Made by a program: the position numbers and the translations under genes
DNA from: Acinetobacter sp. WC-141
GTDB lineage: Bacteria; Pseudomonadota; Gammaproteobacteria; Pseudomonadales; Moraxellaceae
Direction: 5' to 3'
DNA length: 64,000 nt
Assembly: GCF_000313935.1 (NCBI RefSeq)
Contig: NZ_AMSS01000050.1
Span: 1 to 64,000, forward strand
In this document: piece by piece, positions 1 through 8,088 of the stretch
Layout: every line of letters starts with the position of its first letter
Position numbering within the stretch: position 1 is the first letter of the stretch
The notes under the pieces: model-generated
What the model saw: the letters and a program-made list of their open reading frames with translations, nothing else
What the model was told of the DNA's origin: nothing
Database searches by the model: none

Positions 1-94
1 AAGTGATAGTGCAAGCACCATCACCCCGCTCGACTTGCATGTGTTAAGCCTGCCGCCAGCGTTCAATCTGAGCCATGATCAAACTCTTCAGTTA
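1..94 (-). rRNA. rrs: 16S ribosomal RNA, 5' end only (partial)
   Basis: Read on the minus strand, this stretch carries the universal 16S 5' motif AGAGTTTGATCATGGCTCAG, followed by the usual run through GAACGCTGGCGGCAGGC and a tract consistent with the start of helix 6. The mature 5' end is placed near 94 by alignment from memory to the E. coli start. The rest of the gene lies beyond the left edge. Two leftward promoters lie upstream at 306-333 and 469-496. Confidence 0.95.
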
Positions 95-305
95 AAAATC
101 ATTTTGCACCTTATTAAAGACAAGGTGCCAATTCTGGCTCATTAATTTTCTGACTTAAATTTCGCTCAAATAAACTTCGAGTAATTTAAACCAATCAATC
201 AATGATAATATTTCGATTAATCAATCAGTAAAAATCCACACAAGTTGTTCTTCAATTCTCTTAATGATCTTCTTCCTGGTTCGTCACCAGCAAGCTAGGT
301 CGGCT
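95..305 (-). other. 16S precursor leader region
   Basis: This is the transcribed, non-coding leader between the proximal rRNA promoter and the mature 16S end. It is AT-rich and contains a hairpin at 106-128 with 7-bp arms (GCACCTT/AAGGTGC). On the minus strand the hairpin loop reads GTCTTTAATAA, resembling an antitermination boxA (TGCTCTTTAACA); that resemblance is only an inference. A TGATTGATT motif is repeated near 185-230. No protein-coding signal is seen. Confidence 0.55.
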
Positions 306-333
306 ATATTACTCTTAATCTCTTAAAAGTCAA
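306..333 (-). promoter_or_regulatory. rRNA promoter P2 (proximal)
   Basis: On the minus strand, TTGACT (328-333) and TAATAT (306-311) are separated by 16 bp, a good sigma-70 match. Transcription would start near 299, about 205 nt before the 16S gene. Confidence 0.6.
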
Positions 334-468
334 CAGGTAATTTCGATATTTTTAAAACTTAATCTCTAAACCAACTTCTCATCAAATTCATCACTTAAAG
401 TAATCAACTCAATTCCAAGTAACTGTTTTTCAACAAGTTTCTATCTGCATCACCGCCGATGGATGTGC

Positions 469-496
469 ATTATAGACCATCCCAATCCCTTTGCAA
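469..496 (-). promoter_or_regulatory. rRNA promoter P1 (distal)
   Basis: On the minus strand, TTGCAA (491-496) and a consensus TATAAT (469-474) are separated by 16 bp. It lies about 163 bp upstream of P2, giving the tandem arrangement usual for bacterial rRNA operons. Confidence 0.6.
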
Positions 497-578
497 CCCC
501 TTTTTTAAACAAACATTATCGTATGCTTGTTTTTTAGCCTTTTTAGCATTTTATCTATATTATTTGATCAATTTTACA

Positions 579-607
579 TTGATAATAGGTTATCAATTTT
601 GTATTAA
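579..607 (+). promoter_or_regulatory. probable mlaA promoter
   Basis: TTGATA (579-584) and TATTAA (602-607) with a 17-bp spacer lie about 55 bp before the mlaA start. It is divergent from the rRNA promoters. This is a motif match only. Confidence 0.4.
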
Positions 608-665
608 AGCATATCTCCATCCAACTGCACTTAAGTATTAGCCTGGCTGGCGGTTAAGGAATTAT

Positions 666-1544
666 ATGAATTATTCTAATTTAATTTTACTCAGCGTGTT
701 ATCTGTAGGTGTTTGTACCTCTATATATGCTCAAGAAAACACGGTAAGTGAATCTGCTAATGCTAGTTCATTAGAAGAAACAGGGTCGAATCATCCCCGT
801 TCACAAATTATTAAAGATTTAAAAAATATTAAAGTTAAGGATTTAAAAATTAATGCGAATGCAGCGCAACCAGATCCTGTAAAAGATCCTTTGCAGTCGT
901 TGAACCGTCCAATTTATTCTTTTAATGATATGTTAGACCGCAATTTTTTGCGTCCTGTTGCTGTTCAATATAGAGAAAAGACCCCAGAAGATGTACGTGG
1001 TTCTTATCGCCAGTTCCGTAAAAATCTTGGTGAACCTTGGAATGCCGTTAATCAGCTTATTCAAGGCCGTCCTGGTCGCGCAGCAAAAACTTTAGGTCGA
1101 TTTACAATTAATACCTTAACTACTCTTGGTTTAGCTGACCCAGCCAGCCGCTTAGGTTTACCGACTGAGGAAGAGAATTTTGGTGTAACTCTAGGCTACT
1201 ATGGTGTGCCTTCGGGACCATTCCTTATGTTACCTTTCTTTGGACCAAGTACCTTACGTGATGGTTTTGGTTTAGCAGTAGATGCTCAAGCTCGTCCACA
1301 AAAATATGTTATGGATGACCAAGATGGGCTTTATTGGTCAAGTAATCTATTACAAGCTGTTGATACTCGTGCTCAATATCTAGACTTAGATCAAACCTTA
1401 CAAGGTGATCAATACGCTATGATTCGAGACTTATATCTCCAACGTAAAGCATTCCAGATTGCAGAGAAAAAGGGCGACTCAGCGGATGTATCTTTCATTG
1501 ATGATGATTCAGAAGATACACCTGATGAGAATCAAAACCCTTAA
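666..1544 (+). CDS. mlaA: MlaA (VacJ) outer-membrane phospholipid-removal protein
   Basis: 292 aa. MlaA sits in the outer membrane and removes mislocalised phospholipid from the outer leaflet, passing it to MlaC for return to the inner membrane. The family core runs from about residue 75 (DPLQSLNRPIYSFND) through NLGEPWNAVNQLIQGRP, ENFGVTLGYYGV and GPFLMLPFFGPSTLRDGFG. Residues 1-22 form a signal peptide (hydrophobic core, then TSIYAQ). Between it and the core lies a 45-residue charged linker with a KDLKNIKVKDLKI stretch, and the C-terminus is acidic. The only N-terminal cysteine (C17, in SVGVC) does not fit a standard lipobox, unlike the lipoprotein MlaA of E. coli. The gene stands alone; the MlaBCDEF transporter genes are not here. 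Confidence 0.93.
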   Translation: MNYSNLILLSVLSVGVCTSIYAQENTVSESANASSLEETGSNHPRSQIIKDLKNIKVKDLKINANAAQPDPVKDPLQSLNRPIYSFNDMLDRNFLRPVAVQYREKTPEDVRGSYRQFRKNLGEPWNAVNQLIQGRPGRAAKTLGRFTINTLTTLGLADPASRLGLPTEEENFGVTLGYYGVPSGPFLMLPFFGPSTLRDGFGLAVDAQARPQKYVMDDQDGLYWSSNLLQAVDTRAQYLDLDQTLQGDQYAMIRDLYLQRKAFQIAEKKGDSADVSFIDDDSEDTPDENQNP

Positions 1545-1557
1545 AAGATGAAATAAA

Positions 1558-1589
1558 GGTATTGCTTGAATTGAGAGTTCGGCAATACC
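1558..1589 (+). terminator. weak terminator-like hairpin after mlaA
   Basis: GGTATTGC (1558-1565) and GCAATACC (1582-1589) form an 8-bp stem with a 16-nt loop, followed only by TTGATTTT. The long loop and poor T-tract make it a weak candidate. Confidence 0.35.
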
Positions 1590-1655
1590 TTGATTTTGGT
1601 CATACATACTCTATGATGAATAAAGTGATCATATAAAAGGACTACCATATCTTCT

Positions 1656-2624
1656 ATGTATTTTATTAAACCGACACGCTCTATTCCTTATTTAGAGCAA
1701 GCTTTGGATAAACTACCAGGCTTACAAGTCATTAACATAGATGATTTAGACTTATATGATCCAACCATCATTGCAATTGCAGATGTACAAGATTTTCTAA
1801 CTTATAAGTGGAATTTACCCACTATTGTAATTGCTTTTGAAAATGAAGGTAGTGCTTTAGCTCATGCATGGGAAGCAGGTGCTCTTGCAGGTTGGGTATG
1901 GAATCAACTACCTAACGATTTAAACAAAGCATTATCAAGAATCGATGCCCAATATAAGCGAAATCAAGATAGTCGTGATTTACCTTCAGCTGCTGAACTA
2001 CAAAAACGGTTATTACCCAATCCAATTGATTTATTAAATTATGAAGTCGAAACTTTCTTTCAGCCTTCGGCTTATCTTTCCGGTGATTGGTATGATTATT
2101 GGAAGCTAAATGATAAGGAAGTTTTATTCTACCTTGCTGATGTTTCAGGTCATGGTGTAACCAGTAGTTTATTAACATCATGGATGGCAGCTTTTCATGG
2201 TCGATCTAAAACACCGAGACAATTAATTAAAAAATTAAACGGGATGTTAGTTCAAGAAAATATTGAAAAGCACATTACGATTGTGGTGGGTATTTTAAAT
2301 CTTGAAACTCATACTCTTCGCTGGTCAAGTGCTGGACATTACCCCCCTCCTATCATTTTTGAGCCCAATCAAGCACCGAAGATTCTCACAACAAGTAGTT
2401 TCCCATTAGGTTTAACCGATGAACTCGAAGTTGAAGAGCATGTTTGTACATTAAATCGCCACGCACGCTTCATTGTTTGCTCAGATGGAGCTCTTGAACC
2501 CTTTGATGGTGGTTTGAATGATCAATTCCAACAATTGGTCCATCATTTGCAAAATCAATCATTTCAAGCACCCGATCACGTGGCCGACGATATTGCCATC
2601 TTCAGTCTTTGTCGAATGAATTAA
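1656..2624 (+). CDS. gigA: GigA-type PP2C/SpoIIE serine phosphatase with N-terminal receiver-like region
   Basis: 322 aa. Predicted cytoplasmic serine phosphatase of the RsbU/SpoIIE class that would dephosphorylate an anti-anti-sigma partner, here the next gene. Residues 1-105 look like a degenerate receiver domain. The phosphatase domain follows from about 115, with metal-binding acidic motifs SGDWYDYW (about 142-149) and LADVSGHG (about 160-167), then SSAGHYPP, CSDGALEPF and the C-terminal DDIAIFSL. This architecture and its neighbour match GigA of A. baumannii, described as a regulator of antibiotic tolerance, stress survival and virulence. Assignment is by recall of the family and context, not by search. 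Confidence 0.85.
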   Translation: MYFIKPTRSIPYLEQALDKLPGLQVINIDDLDLYDPTIIAIADVQDFLTYKWNLPTIVIAFENEGSALAHAWEAGALAGWVWNQLPNDLNKALSRIDAQYKRNQDSRDLPSAAELQKRLLPNPIDLLNYEVETFFQPSAYLSGDWYDYWKLNDKEVLFYLADVSGHGVTSSLLTSWMAAFHGRSKTPRQLIKKLNGMLVQENIEKHITIVVGILNLETHTLRWSSAGHYPPPIIFEPNQAPKILTTSSFPLGLTDELEVEEHVCTLNRHARFIVCSDGALEPFDGGLNDQFQQLVHHLQNQSFQAPDHVADDIAIFSLCRMN

Positions 2625-2726
2625 TTTACGAATCAATTAATTACATAATATACGACCTAAGGACTCTTGAGTCTGGGATGGCACTATGTGATAATTTTTC
2701 TATCCTTCTCTGAAAATGGCATTTAT

Positions 2727-3248
2727 ATGTCAACAGGTCATGTTGAATATGCAAGTTTAAATGGAACGCATATTTTCAAACTTATTGGTGAAGTGCGAGC
2801 CCATTCTTGTATAAGTCTAGACAAACTTTTAAACAGAATTGAACAGCAAGAGAATGTTGTAGGTGCAATCGTTGATTTAACCCAAACAACATTTATTGAT
2901 AGTACTGTATTAGGCATCCTAGCTAAGCTAGGTTTAAAGCTTAAACAGACTCATCATATTCAAGCTGTGATGCTATCTACCAATCCAGATATCACAACCT
3001 TAGCCAACAGTATGGGGCTAGGGCAGGTTTTTGTTATTTTGAATTATTGTGGTGATCCTAATGTTTGTACGTTAACGTTAACAGATGAACAAATCACTCA
3101 TAATGCAATGCTAAGAACTGTTCTGGATGCACATAAGACATTGATGAAACTCAATGCAAATAATCAGAATATGTTTGAGCCACTTGTGAAGCAGTTACAG
3201 AAAGAACAAGATACGCTTGAACAGGTTTCTGACAAGCAAAATGCCTGA
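2727..3248 (+). CDS. gigB: GigB-type STAS-domain anti-anti-sigma factor
   Basis: 173 aa from ATG 2727; a longer reading from TTG 2667 adds 20 residues that look unlike the family. STAS fold: after the first strands comes VDLTQTTFIDSTVLGILAKL, where S59 (in DST) is the expected regulatory phosphoserine. The C-terminal 60 residues extend past the STAS core and are rich in charged residues and Gln. It lies about 100 bp after gigA, fitting a phosphatase-substrate pair. GigB of A. baumannii is reported to connect to the nitrogen phosphotransferase protein NPr; that protein's gene lies at 36247-36516 in this window. Confidence 0.83.
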   Translation: MSTGHVEYASLNGTHIFKLIGEVRAHSCISLDKLLNRIEQQENVVGAIVDLTQTTFIDSTVLGILAKLGLKLKQTHHIQAVMLSTNPDITTLANSMGLGQVFVILNYCGDPNVCTLTLTDEQITHNAMLRTVLDAHKTLMKLNANNQNMFEPLVKQLQKEQDTLEQVSDKQNA

Positions 3249-3274
3249 TTTTCACCATTAAGCCGGATTAGAAT

Positions 3275-4099
3275 ATGACCCTTGTTTCTGTTGCTCAAAT
3301 GAACTCTCAAGATGATATTGAAAATAACTTTCAAGTCATTGAGTCTTTGATTCAACAAAGCAAGGCGCAAAATGCCAGTTTGATTGTTTTCCCCGAAAAC
3401 TTTGTATGTTTTGCCGCTGGAAAACAACGTGAAACTGCTGAGCAATTTGAATCTATTCAGCAAAGGCTTGAGAAACTAGCTCATCAATATCAAATCTGGA
3501 TTATAGCCGGTACTTTACCATGCCCTTTTCGTCCAGATGGATCCATCATTCAAGATGGGCGTGTCCGAACTGTTAGCCTCTGTATCAGTCCTGAACGTAC
3601 AGAAGCACGTTATGACAAGATCCATTTATTTGATGTACAAGTTGGTGATGCTGTCGGTGGTTATCAAGAGTCTCGTTTCTTTGAACCAGGAACAGACGTA
3701 GTAGTCACATCTACTCCTTTTGGCAATATTGGCTTAATGGTATGTTATGACTTACGTTTTCCAGAGCTTGCTCTAACGCTAAGACAACAAGGCGCTCATA
3801 TTCTTACTGCCCCTGCTGCATTTACCTACACAACTGGACAAATGCACTGGCAGCTTTTGCTACAGGCTCGGGCAATGGATAGCCAATGTTATGTTTTAGG
3901 TGCAGCACAACAAGGCTGGCATGGTGAAAAACGACAAACCTGGGGACACTCTGGGGCAACAGATAGTCGTGGTCAAATTTTAAGTATGATTGAAAATGAA
4001 GGGAATGGATTAATTACTGTACCCTTTGATTTAACTGCACAAGAACTTGTCCGCTCTTCAATGCCTCTAATGACACACCGTAAATTGATTCACTATTAA
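3275..4099 (+). CDS. carbon-nitrogen hydrolase (nitrilase superfamily, Nit1/deaminated-glutathione-amidase-like)
   Basis: 274 aa. Cytoplasmic amidase of the nitrilase superfamily. The catalytic triad is visible: Glu in IVFPENF (about 42), Lys in RYDKIHLFD (about 115) and Cys in GLMVCYDLRFPEL (about 152). Length and the DKIHLFDV/CYDLRFPE motifs resemble the Nit1/YbeM branch, which hydrolyses deaminated glutathione, but substrate cannot be read from sequence. It starts 26 bp after gigB with no terminator between, so it is probably cotranscribed. C-terminus ends SSMPLMTHRK, as in this branch. Confidence 0.85.
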   Translation: MTLVSVAQMNSQDDIENNFQVIESLIQQSKAQNASLIVFPENFVCFAAGKQRETAEQFESIQQRLEKLAHQYQIWIIAGTLPCPFRPDGSIIQDGRVRTVSLCISPERTEARYDKIHLFDVQVGDAVGGYQESRFFEPGTDVVVTSTPFGNIGLMVCYDLRFPELALTLRQQGAHILTAPAAFTYTTGQMHWQLLLQARAMDSQCYVLGAAQQGWHGEKRQTWGHSGATDSRGQILSMIENEGNGLITVPFDLTAQELVRSSMPLMTHRKLIHY

Positions 4100-4113
4100 A
4101 AGTTTAATTATTC

Positions 4114-4488
4114 ATGTGGAAATACTTATTTAGCTTTTTTTGCTTGGGGGCAAATATTCATTGTTATGCAGAGTTCGGTACAACGAATCATTTCGTTTCA
4201 CCAACTGCACAGCTCAACTCAGATATTCTCCCCTCTACTCCTAAAAATATTCCTTTGCCTGCATTTGGTCAGAGAATAATTGGATGGGGAACGGGCGCAG
4301 AAGGTGCGAGACAACGTTTAGAAAATATTCAACCTGCAGATGTTTCTATGATTAAAAAACAAGGAACAACACTTGAAATGATCACTGCTTGGCAAGATTT
4401 TTATGAACAAGAGCAACAACGTAATGCGAATAATCCTACTGCTAAATATCGCGCGCGTTTAATGAAAAAAATCGCAGATCTATGGTAG
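4114..4488 (+). CDS. small exported protein of unknown function
   Basis: 124 aa, not recognised with confidence. Residues 1-19 look like a type I signal peptide (hydrophobic LFSFFCLGANIH, then CYA), so a periplasmic location is likely. The mature part has a Pro-rich stretch (LPSTPKNIPLPAFG), then IIGWGTGAEGARQRLENI and a mostly helical C-terminal half ending KYRARLMKKIADLW. No catalytic motif is evident. It begins 14 bp after the nitrilase gene and is followed by a terminator hairpin, making it the last gene of the gigA-gigB-nitrilase unit. Confidence 0.7.
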   Translation: MWKYLFSFFCLGANIHCYAEFGTTNHFVSPTAQLNSDILPSTPKNIPLPAFGQRIIGWGTGAEGARQRLENIQPADVSMIKKQGTTLEMITAWQDFYEQEQQRNANNPTAKYRARLMKKIADLW

Positions 4489-4518
4489 CCAGTTTTATCT
4501 AAAATATTTTTTATCTTA

Positions 4519-4549
4519 TGGAATAATTGATTCAATTATTCCATTTTTT
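4519..4549 (+). terminator. terminator, 25-bp perfect palindrome plus T-run
   Basis: TGGAATAATTGA (4519-4530), a one-base centre, then TCAATTATTCCA (4532-4543), followed by six T. The stem is AT-rich for a terminator, so termination may be incomplete; an operator role is also possible. Confidence 0.6.
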
Positions 4550-4569
4550 ATATCTTTTAATTTATTTTA

Positions 4570-4590
4570 TTCATAACCTATTCTTATGAA
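4570..4590. promoter_or_regulatory. inverted repeat upstream of ohrR, possible operator
   Basis: TTCATAA (4570-4576) and TTATGAA (4584-4590) form a perfect 7-bp dyad with a 7-bp gap, 65 bp before ohrR. It is a candidate binding site for OhrR itself or another regulator. A match to a known operator is not shown. Confidence 0.35.
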
Positions 4591-4654
4591 CATTTAAGAA
4601 ACTGAATAGAACGCGATATACTACAAAAGCAATATTAGTTTCTTTGAGGAAGAT

Positions 4655-5092
4655 ATGGACCAAGACTGTCAAAACTTAAAGCTTGAGAATCAACTATGTT
4701 TCCTCGTCTATTCAACAAATTTAGCTCTTAATCAGCTCTACAGAAAACTTCTAGTACCTTTGGGTATTACTTATCCTCAATATTTAGTGATGTTAGTTTT
4801 ATGGGAACAGGATGAAGTGACTGTTTCAGAAATTGGCGCAAAGCTATTTTTAGAATCATCTACCCTCACCCCCATTTTGAAAAAATTAGAAGCCCTACAC
4901 TTTCTTCACCGTACTCGCTCAACACAAGATGAACGCCAAGTTATTATTACGCTAAGCGATGAAGGAAAAAAATTAAAAGATCGAGCAATGGATATTCCAG
5001 CCGAAGTATTAGACGCAAGCTCATGTGATATGACAACGCTACTAGGCCTAAAAGATCAACTTACTAAACTCCGTACAAACCTAGTCAAATAA
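4655..5092 (+). CDS. ohrR: OhrR, MarR-family organic-peroxide sensor repressor
   Basis: 145 aa MarR-family winged-helix repressor. The redox cysteine typical of OhrR is present at C15 ([10 protein letters not shown]), and the family DNA-binding core follows: [25 protein letters not shown] (recognition helix) and the wing [14 protein letters not shown]. In this family, oxidation of the N-terminal Cys by organic hydroperoxide releases the protein from DNA and derepresses ohr. ohr lies 88 bp downstream on the same strand, fixing the assignment. A second Cys (C5) precedes C15 and another lies near the C-terminus (SSCDMT), possible resolving partners. RBS GAGGAA at 4645-4650. Confidence 0.92.
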   Translation: MDQDCQNLKLENQLCFLVYSTNLALNQLYRKLLVPLGITYPQYLVMLVLWEQDEVTVSEIGAKLFLESSTLTPILKKLEALHFLHRTRSTQDERQVIITLSDEGKKLKDRAMDIPAEVLDASSCDMTTLLGLKDQLTKLRTNLVK

Positions 5093-5180
5093 ACAGCAAT
5101 TTTTTCAAAAAATATACTTGTCAAAATAATTAAGTCGTGTACGATATATTTGTATTCAATTTATTTTAGGAATAAAAACG

Positions 5181-5612
5181 ATGTCATTAGAAAAAGTTGT
5201 TTATCGTGCAAAAGCTAAAGCAACCGGTGGTCGTGATGGCCGTGCAACCTCATCTGACGGTGTATTAGATGTACAACTTGGTGTACCTAAAGAAATGGGT
5301 GGTGCCGGCGGTGCTGTAACAAATCCTGAGCAATTATTTGCAGCTGGTTATTCAGCGTGCTTTTTAGGAGCTTTAAAATTTGTTGCGAACCGCGATAAAT
5401 TTAATATTCCCAAAGATGCTTATGTTGAAGGCGAAGTAGGTATTGGTCCAATTCCTACAGGTTTTAGTATTGAAGTAACTTTAAATGTTTACTTGGTTGG
5501 CATGGATCGTGAAGAGGCTGAAAAGTTAGTTGCAGCAGCTCATATTGTATGCCCATATTCAAATGCAACTCGCAACAATATTGATGTAACTTTTAATATT
5601 GTAACTGAGTAA
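5181..5612 (+). CDS. ohr: Ohr, organic hydroperoxide resistance peroxidase
   Basis: 143 aa, the usual Ohr length. Thiol peroxidase that reduces organic hydroperoxides such as fatty-acid peroxides. Both catalytic cysteines are present: C60 ([12 protein letters not shown]) and C124 ([16 protein letters not shown]). The conserved Arg (R19, GGRDGRA) and Glu (E50, TNPEQLF) that form the active-site network are also visible. RBS AGGAA at 5169-5173. It follows its repressor ohrR, and a bidirectional terminator separates it from gspE. Confidence 0.97.
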   Translation: MSLEKVVYRAKAKATGGRDGRATSSDGVLDVQLGVPKEMGGAGGAVTNPEQLFAAGYSACFLGALKFVANRDKFNIPKDAYVEGEVGIGPIPTGFSIEVTLNVYLVGMDREEAEKLVAAAHIVCPYSNATRNNIDVTFNIVTE

Positions 5613-5630
5613 TTTTTTAAGTTTTAAAAA

Positions 5631-5655
5631 TGCCCGAATCTTATCGGGCATTTTT
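5631..5655. terminator. bidirectional terminator between ohr and gspE
   Basis: TGCCCGA (5631-5637), loop ATCTTA, TCGGGCA (5644-5650), then TTTTT; the other side is A-rich, so it can also serve leftward gspE. Confidence 0.85.
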
Positions 5656-5670
5656 ATTACGTGTTACAAA

Positions 5671-7161
5671 TTATACTTCACTTGCTTCATTGGTTACTCG
5701 AAGCACTTCTTCAAGTGTAGTTTTACCTGTAAGTACTTTGCGTAAACCATCATCACGAATAGAACCCGAATACTGACGAGCATGATTTTCTAATTCAAAT
5801 TCAGCTGCATTACCGTGAATCAGACGGCGCATAGGTTCATCAACAGGTACGATTTCATAAATAGCCGTACGCCCATTGAAGCCCAAGTGAGAACAGTGAT
5901 CACACCCTTTAGCTTCAGGTAACTTCAACACAGGTTCACTATGGACATGTTGAAAAACCTGTCTTTCAAAAGTATCAGCTTCACGCCATGCCATGCAATG
6001 TGGGCATAAGGTACGAACCAAACGTTGAGCAACAACACCAATTAAAGAACTAGATAATAAGAATGGTTCAATCCCCATATCTTTAAGTCGAGTGACCGCA
6101 CCAATAGCGGTATTGGTATGTAGTGTAGACAACACTAAATGACCCGTTAATGATGCTTGTACTGCAATTTCAGCAGTTTCGAGGTCACGAATCTCACCCA
6201 CCATGACCACATCTGGATCTTGACGTAACATTGCTTTTAAAGCACGAGCAAACGTCATATCCACTTTAGTATTAACTTGTGTTTGACCAATGCCTTCAAG
6301 TTGATATTCAATCGGATCTTCCGCTGTCAAAATGTTGCGCGTATTATCGTTTAGATCAGATAAGGCTGCATACAAGGTCGTCGTTTTCCCCGAGCCGGTA
6401 GGACCAGTTACTAAAATAATGCCATGGGGGCGATGTACTAATTGAGTTAAACGCTCATAGTCATTTGCCATTAGACCCAAATGGATCATATTAAGACGAC
6501 CCGCTTGTTTATCAAGCAAACGCATTACAACTCTTTCACCATGTGATGAAGGTAAAGTCGAAACACGGACATCTACTTCTCGTCCGGCAAGACGTAAAGA
6601 AATACGCCCATCTTGCGGTACCCGCTTTTCTGCAATATCGAGCTTTGCCATGACTTTAATACGTGAAACAAGCAACGGTGCCAACTCACGGCGTGGCTGT
6701 ACAACTTCACGTAATTGACCATCTACACGCAATCGCACAGATAATTTCTTTTCAAAAGCTTCAATGTGAATATCAGAAGCGCCCACCCGAATTGCTTCTG
6801 AAAGTAGCGCATTAATAAGACGAACAATTGGAGCATCATCTTCTTGGTCCATCAGGTCTTCTGTTTCAGGAACCTGATCGGCCAAGCTTAATAAATCTGG
6901 ATGGTCTTCTAAACCTGCTGCAACTTGTTGTGACTCCCCTGTATCACCTGCATAACTGGTACTTAAGAGTGTATTAAATTCTTGTTCAGTACATAATTGG
7001 TAATGAGCTGGCTTACCTAAAATTCGTCTTGCTTCCTGCAATGCAATTTTTTCAGTATTTTGACGTCTAATAATAAATACTTGATCACCGTCATAACGAA
7101 ATAAAACACCATGACGCTTGGCAAAACTATATGGAACTTGTATTTGTTTCAATATTTGCAT
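5671..7161 (-). CDS. gspE: GspE, type II secretion system assembly ATPase
   Basis: 496 aa from ATG 7161 (a GTG one codon earlier is the alternative). Cytoplasmic hexameric ATPase that powers pseudopilus assembly for protein secretion. N-terminal N1E-like region (1-105), then the secretion-ATPase core: Walker A GPTGSGKT (253-260), Asp box region ILTAEDPIEYQ (277-287), Walker B with DVVMVGEIRD, and His box LVLSTLHTN. The zinc-binding tetracysteine is intact (CPHC 386-389, CDHC 420-423), which PilB shares. Length and the short N-terminus favour GspE over PilB. No other gsp gene is nearby, in keeping with scattered T2SS genes in Acinetobacter. Confidence 0.88.
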   Translation of the reverse strand: MQILKQIQVPYSFAKRHGVLFRYDGDQVFIIRRQNTEKIALQEARRILGKPAHYQLCTEQEFNTLLSTSYAGDTGESQQVAAGLEDHPDLLSLADQVPETEDLMDQEDDAPIVRLINALLSEAIRVGASDIHIEAFEKKLSVRLRVDGQLREVVQPRRELAPLLVSRIKVMAKLDIAEKRVPQDGRISLRLAGREVDVRVSTLPSSHGERVVMRLLDKQAGRLNMIHLGLMANDYERLTQLVHRPHGIILVTGPTGSGKTTTLYAALSDLNDNTRNILTAEDPIEYQLEGIGQTQVNTKVDMTFARALKAMLRQDPDVVMVGEIRDLETAEIAVQASLTGHLVLSTLHTNTAIGAVTRLKDMGIEPFLLSSSLIGVVAQRLVRTLCPHCMAWREADTFERQVFQHVHSEPVLKLPEAKGCDHCSHLGFNGRTAIYEIVPVDEPMRRLIHGNAAEFELENHARQYSGSIRDDGLRKVLTGKTTLEEVLRVTNEASEV

Positions 7162-7257
7162 CACAATTTATAATGATGAGTAAGATGATTTTGAGTGTAC
7201 TCTAAGCAGATTACAGCGTGAAGTCTGTTTAACAACTCGGTAGAGGAATTTTACGTC

Positions 7258-8079
7258 TTGTTTGAAAATAATGAATATCAGCCTCGCCCCCAGAATTCTT
7301 TAAAATGGTGGGGTGAACAGCACTTTGAAATTAACCAGTCTAAAGCATGGCAATTTGGTTCAATGCTTTTTCGTCTAACGCGCGGTATAAAAGAATGGCG
7401 CATCGAATATTATCGCCCATCTCTTCAAGATGATAATGAGCAAGATTGGCACCCAATCGCAGATCCGAATTTTGCCTTTCCGCATACGGTTCAAGTAGAA
7501 CGCTACATGTTTCGGAAAACTAATCCAGAATTCCTACTGATGCCACGTCTAGCAGACCGCTCTGTGGTCATTAAACCTGTTGACCCTATCTACATTCCAG
7601 CGGGACAACGCGGAACTCTTTATATTAGTACGCCCTTATGGATTGCCGGGTTGGTTGAAAGTCAGCATGAGCCTTTGTTTGAAATTCCTCTAATTCAGCC
7701 CAAAGATACATGGTTTGGTCCAAATGCCCAGCAAGGCGAAATTTGTTATGCCACTTCAGTAGATGGGCGTACCGATTTGAACCTGTTAACGCCACGTGCT
7801 TTTCGTGCGGTTACACCGATTGATTTTCACAATACCAGTAACCATCAATTGCGTTTTGACCGCATGAATGTACCAGTTACCGCCCTGCCTCTTTTTTATA
7901 GTGAAAGTACGGGGCGTTTATGGACTTCTCAAATTAAAGTTTATTATGAAGGCTCTGATCGTCCCGCACGCATTCGTATTGAAAATCGTACGCCACCACT
8001 TGCTGGTGAGGTGACCTATGTTCATCCACCACGTTCACCTGGTGGAGCATTATTCAATATGTTTGATTCATTCTTTTAA
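7258..8079 (+). CDS. DUF432-like protein, partner of MscS channel
   Basis: 273 aa. I tentatively place it in DUF432, a family of unknown function often found beside MscS genes. The start is TTG 7258, supported by GAGGAA at 7243-7248 with 9-nt spacing; the next in-frame ATG lies about 110 bp further in. No signal peptide or membrane segment is visible. The protein is rich in beta-type, aromatic and Arg-containing stretches (WRIEYYRP, VVIKPVDPIYIPAGQRGTLYISTPLW). The next gene, an MscS channel, begins 9 bp downstream with its RBS in the gap, so the two are surely cotranscribed and may act together. Function unknown. Confidence 0.7.
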   Translation: MFENNEYQPRPQNSLKWWGEQHFEINQSKAWQFGSMLFRLTRGIKEWRIEYYRPSLQDDNEQDWHPIADPNFAFPHTVQVERYMFRKTNPEFLLMPRLADRSVVIKPVDPIYIPAGQRGTLYISTPLWIAGLVESQHEPLFEIPLIQPKDTWFGPNAQQGEICYATSVDGRTDLNLLTPRAFRAVTPIDFHNTSNHQLRFDRMNVPVTALPLFYSESTGRLWTSQIKVYYEGSDRPARIRIENRTPPLAGEVTYVHPPRSPGGALFNMFDSFF

Positions 8080-8088
8080 GAGGTTTAT

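Noticed and set aside
459..641. 60-codon open frame over the rRNA promoter region
   Set aside because: It covers the P1 promoter and the mlaA promoter, has no ribosome site and reads like random AT-rich sequence.
1558..1589. Idea that the hairpin after mlaA is a riboswitch for gigA
   Set aside because: Only an 8-bp stem with a long loop; no conserved riboswitch core can be seen.
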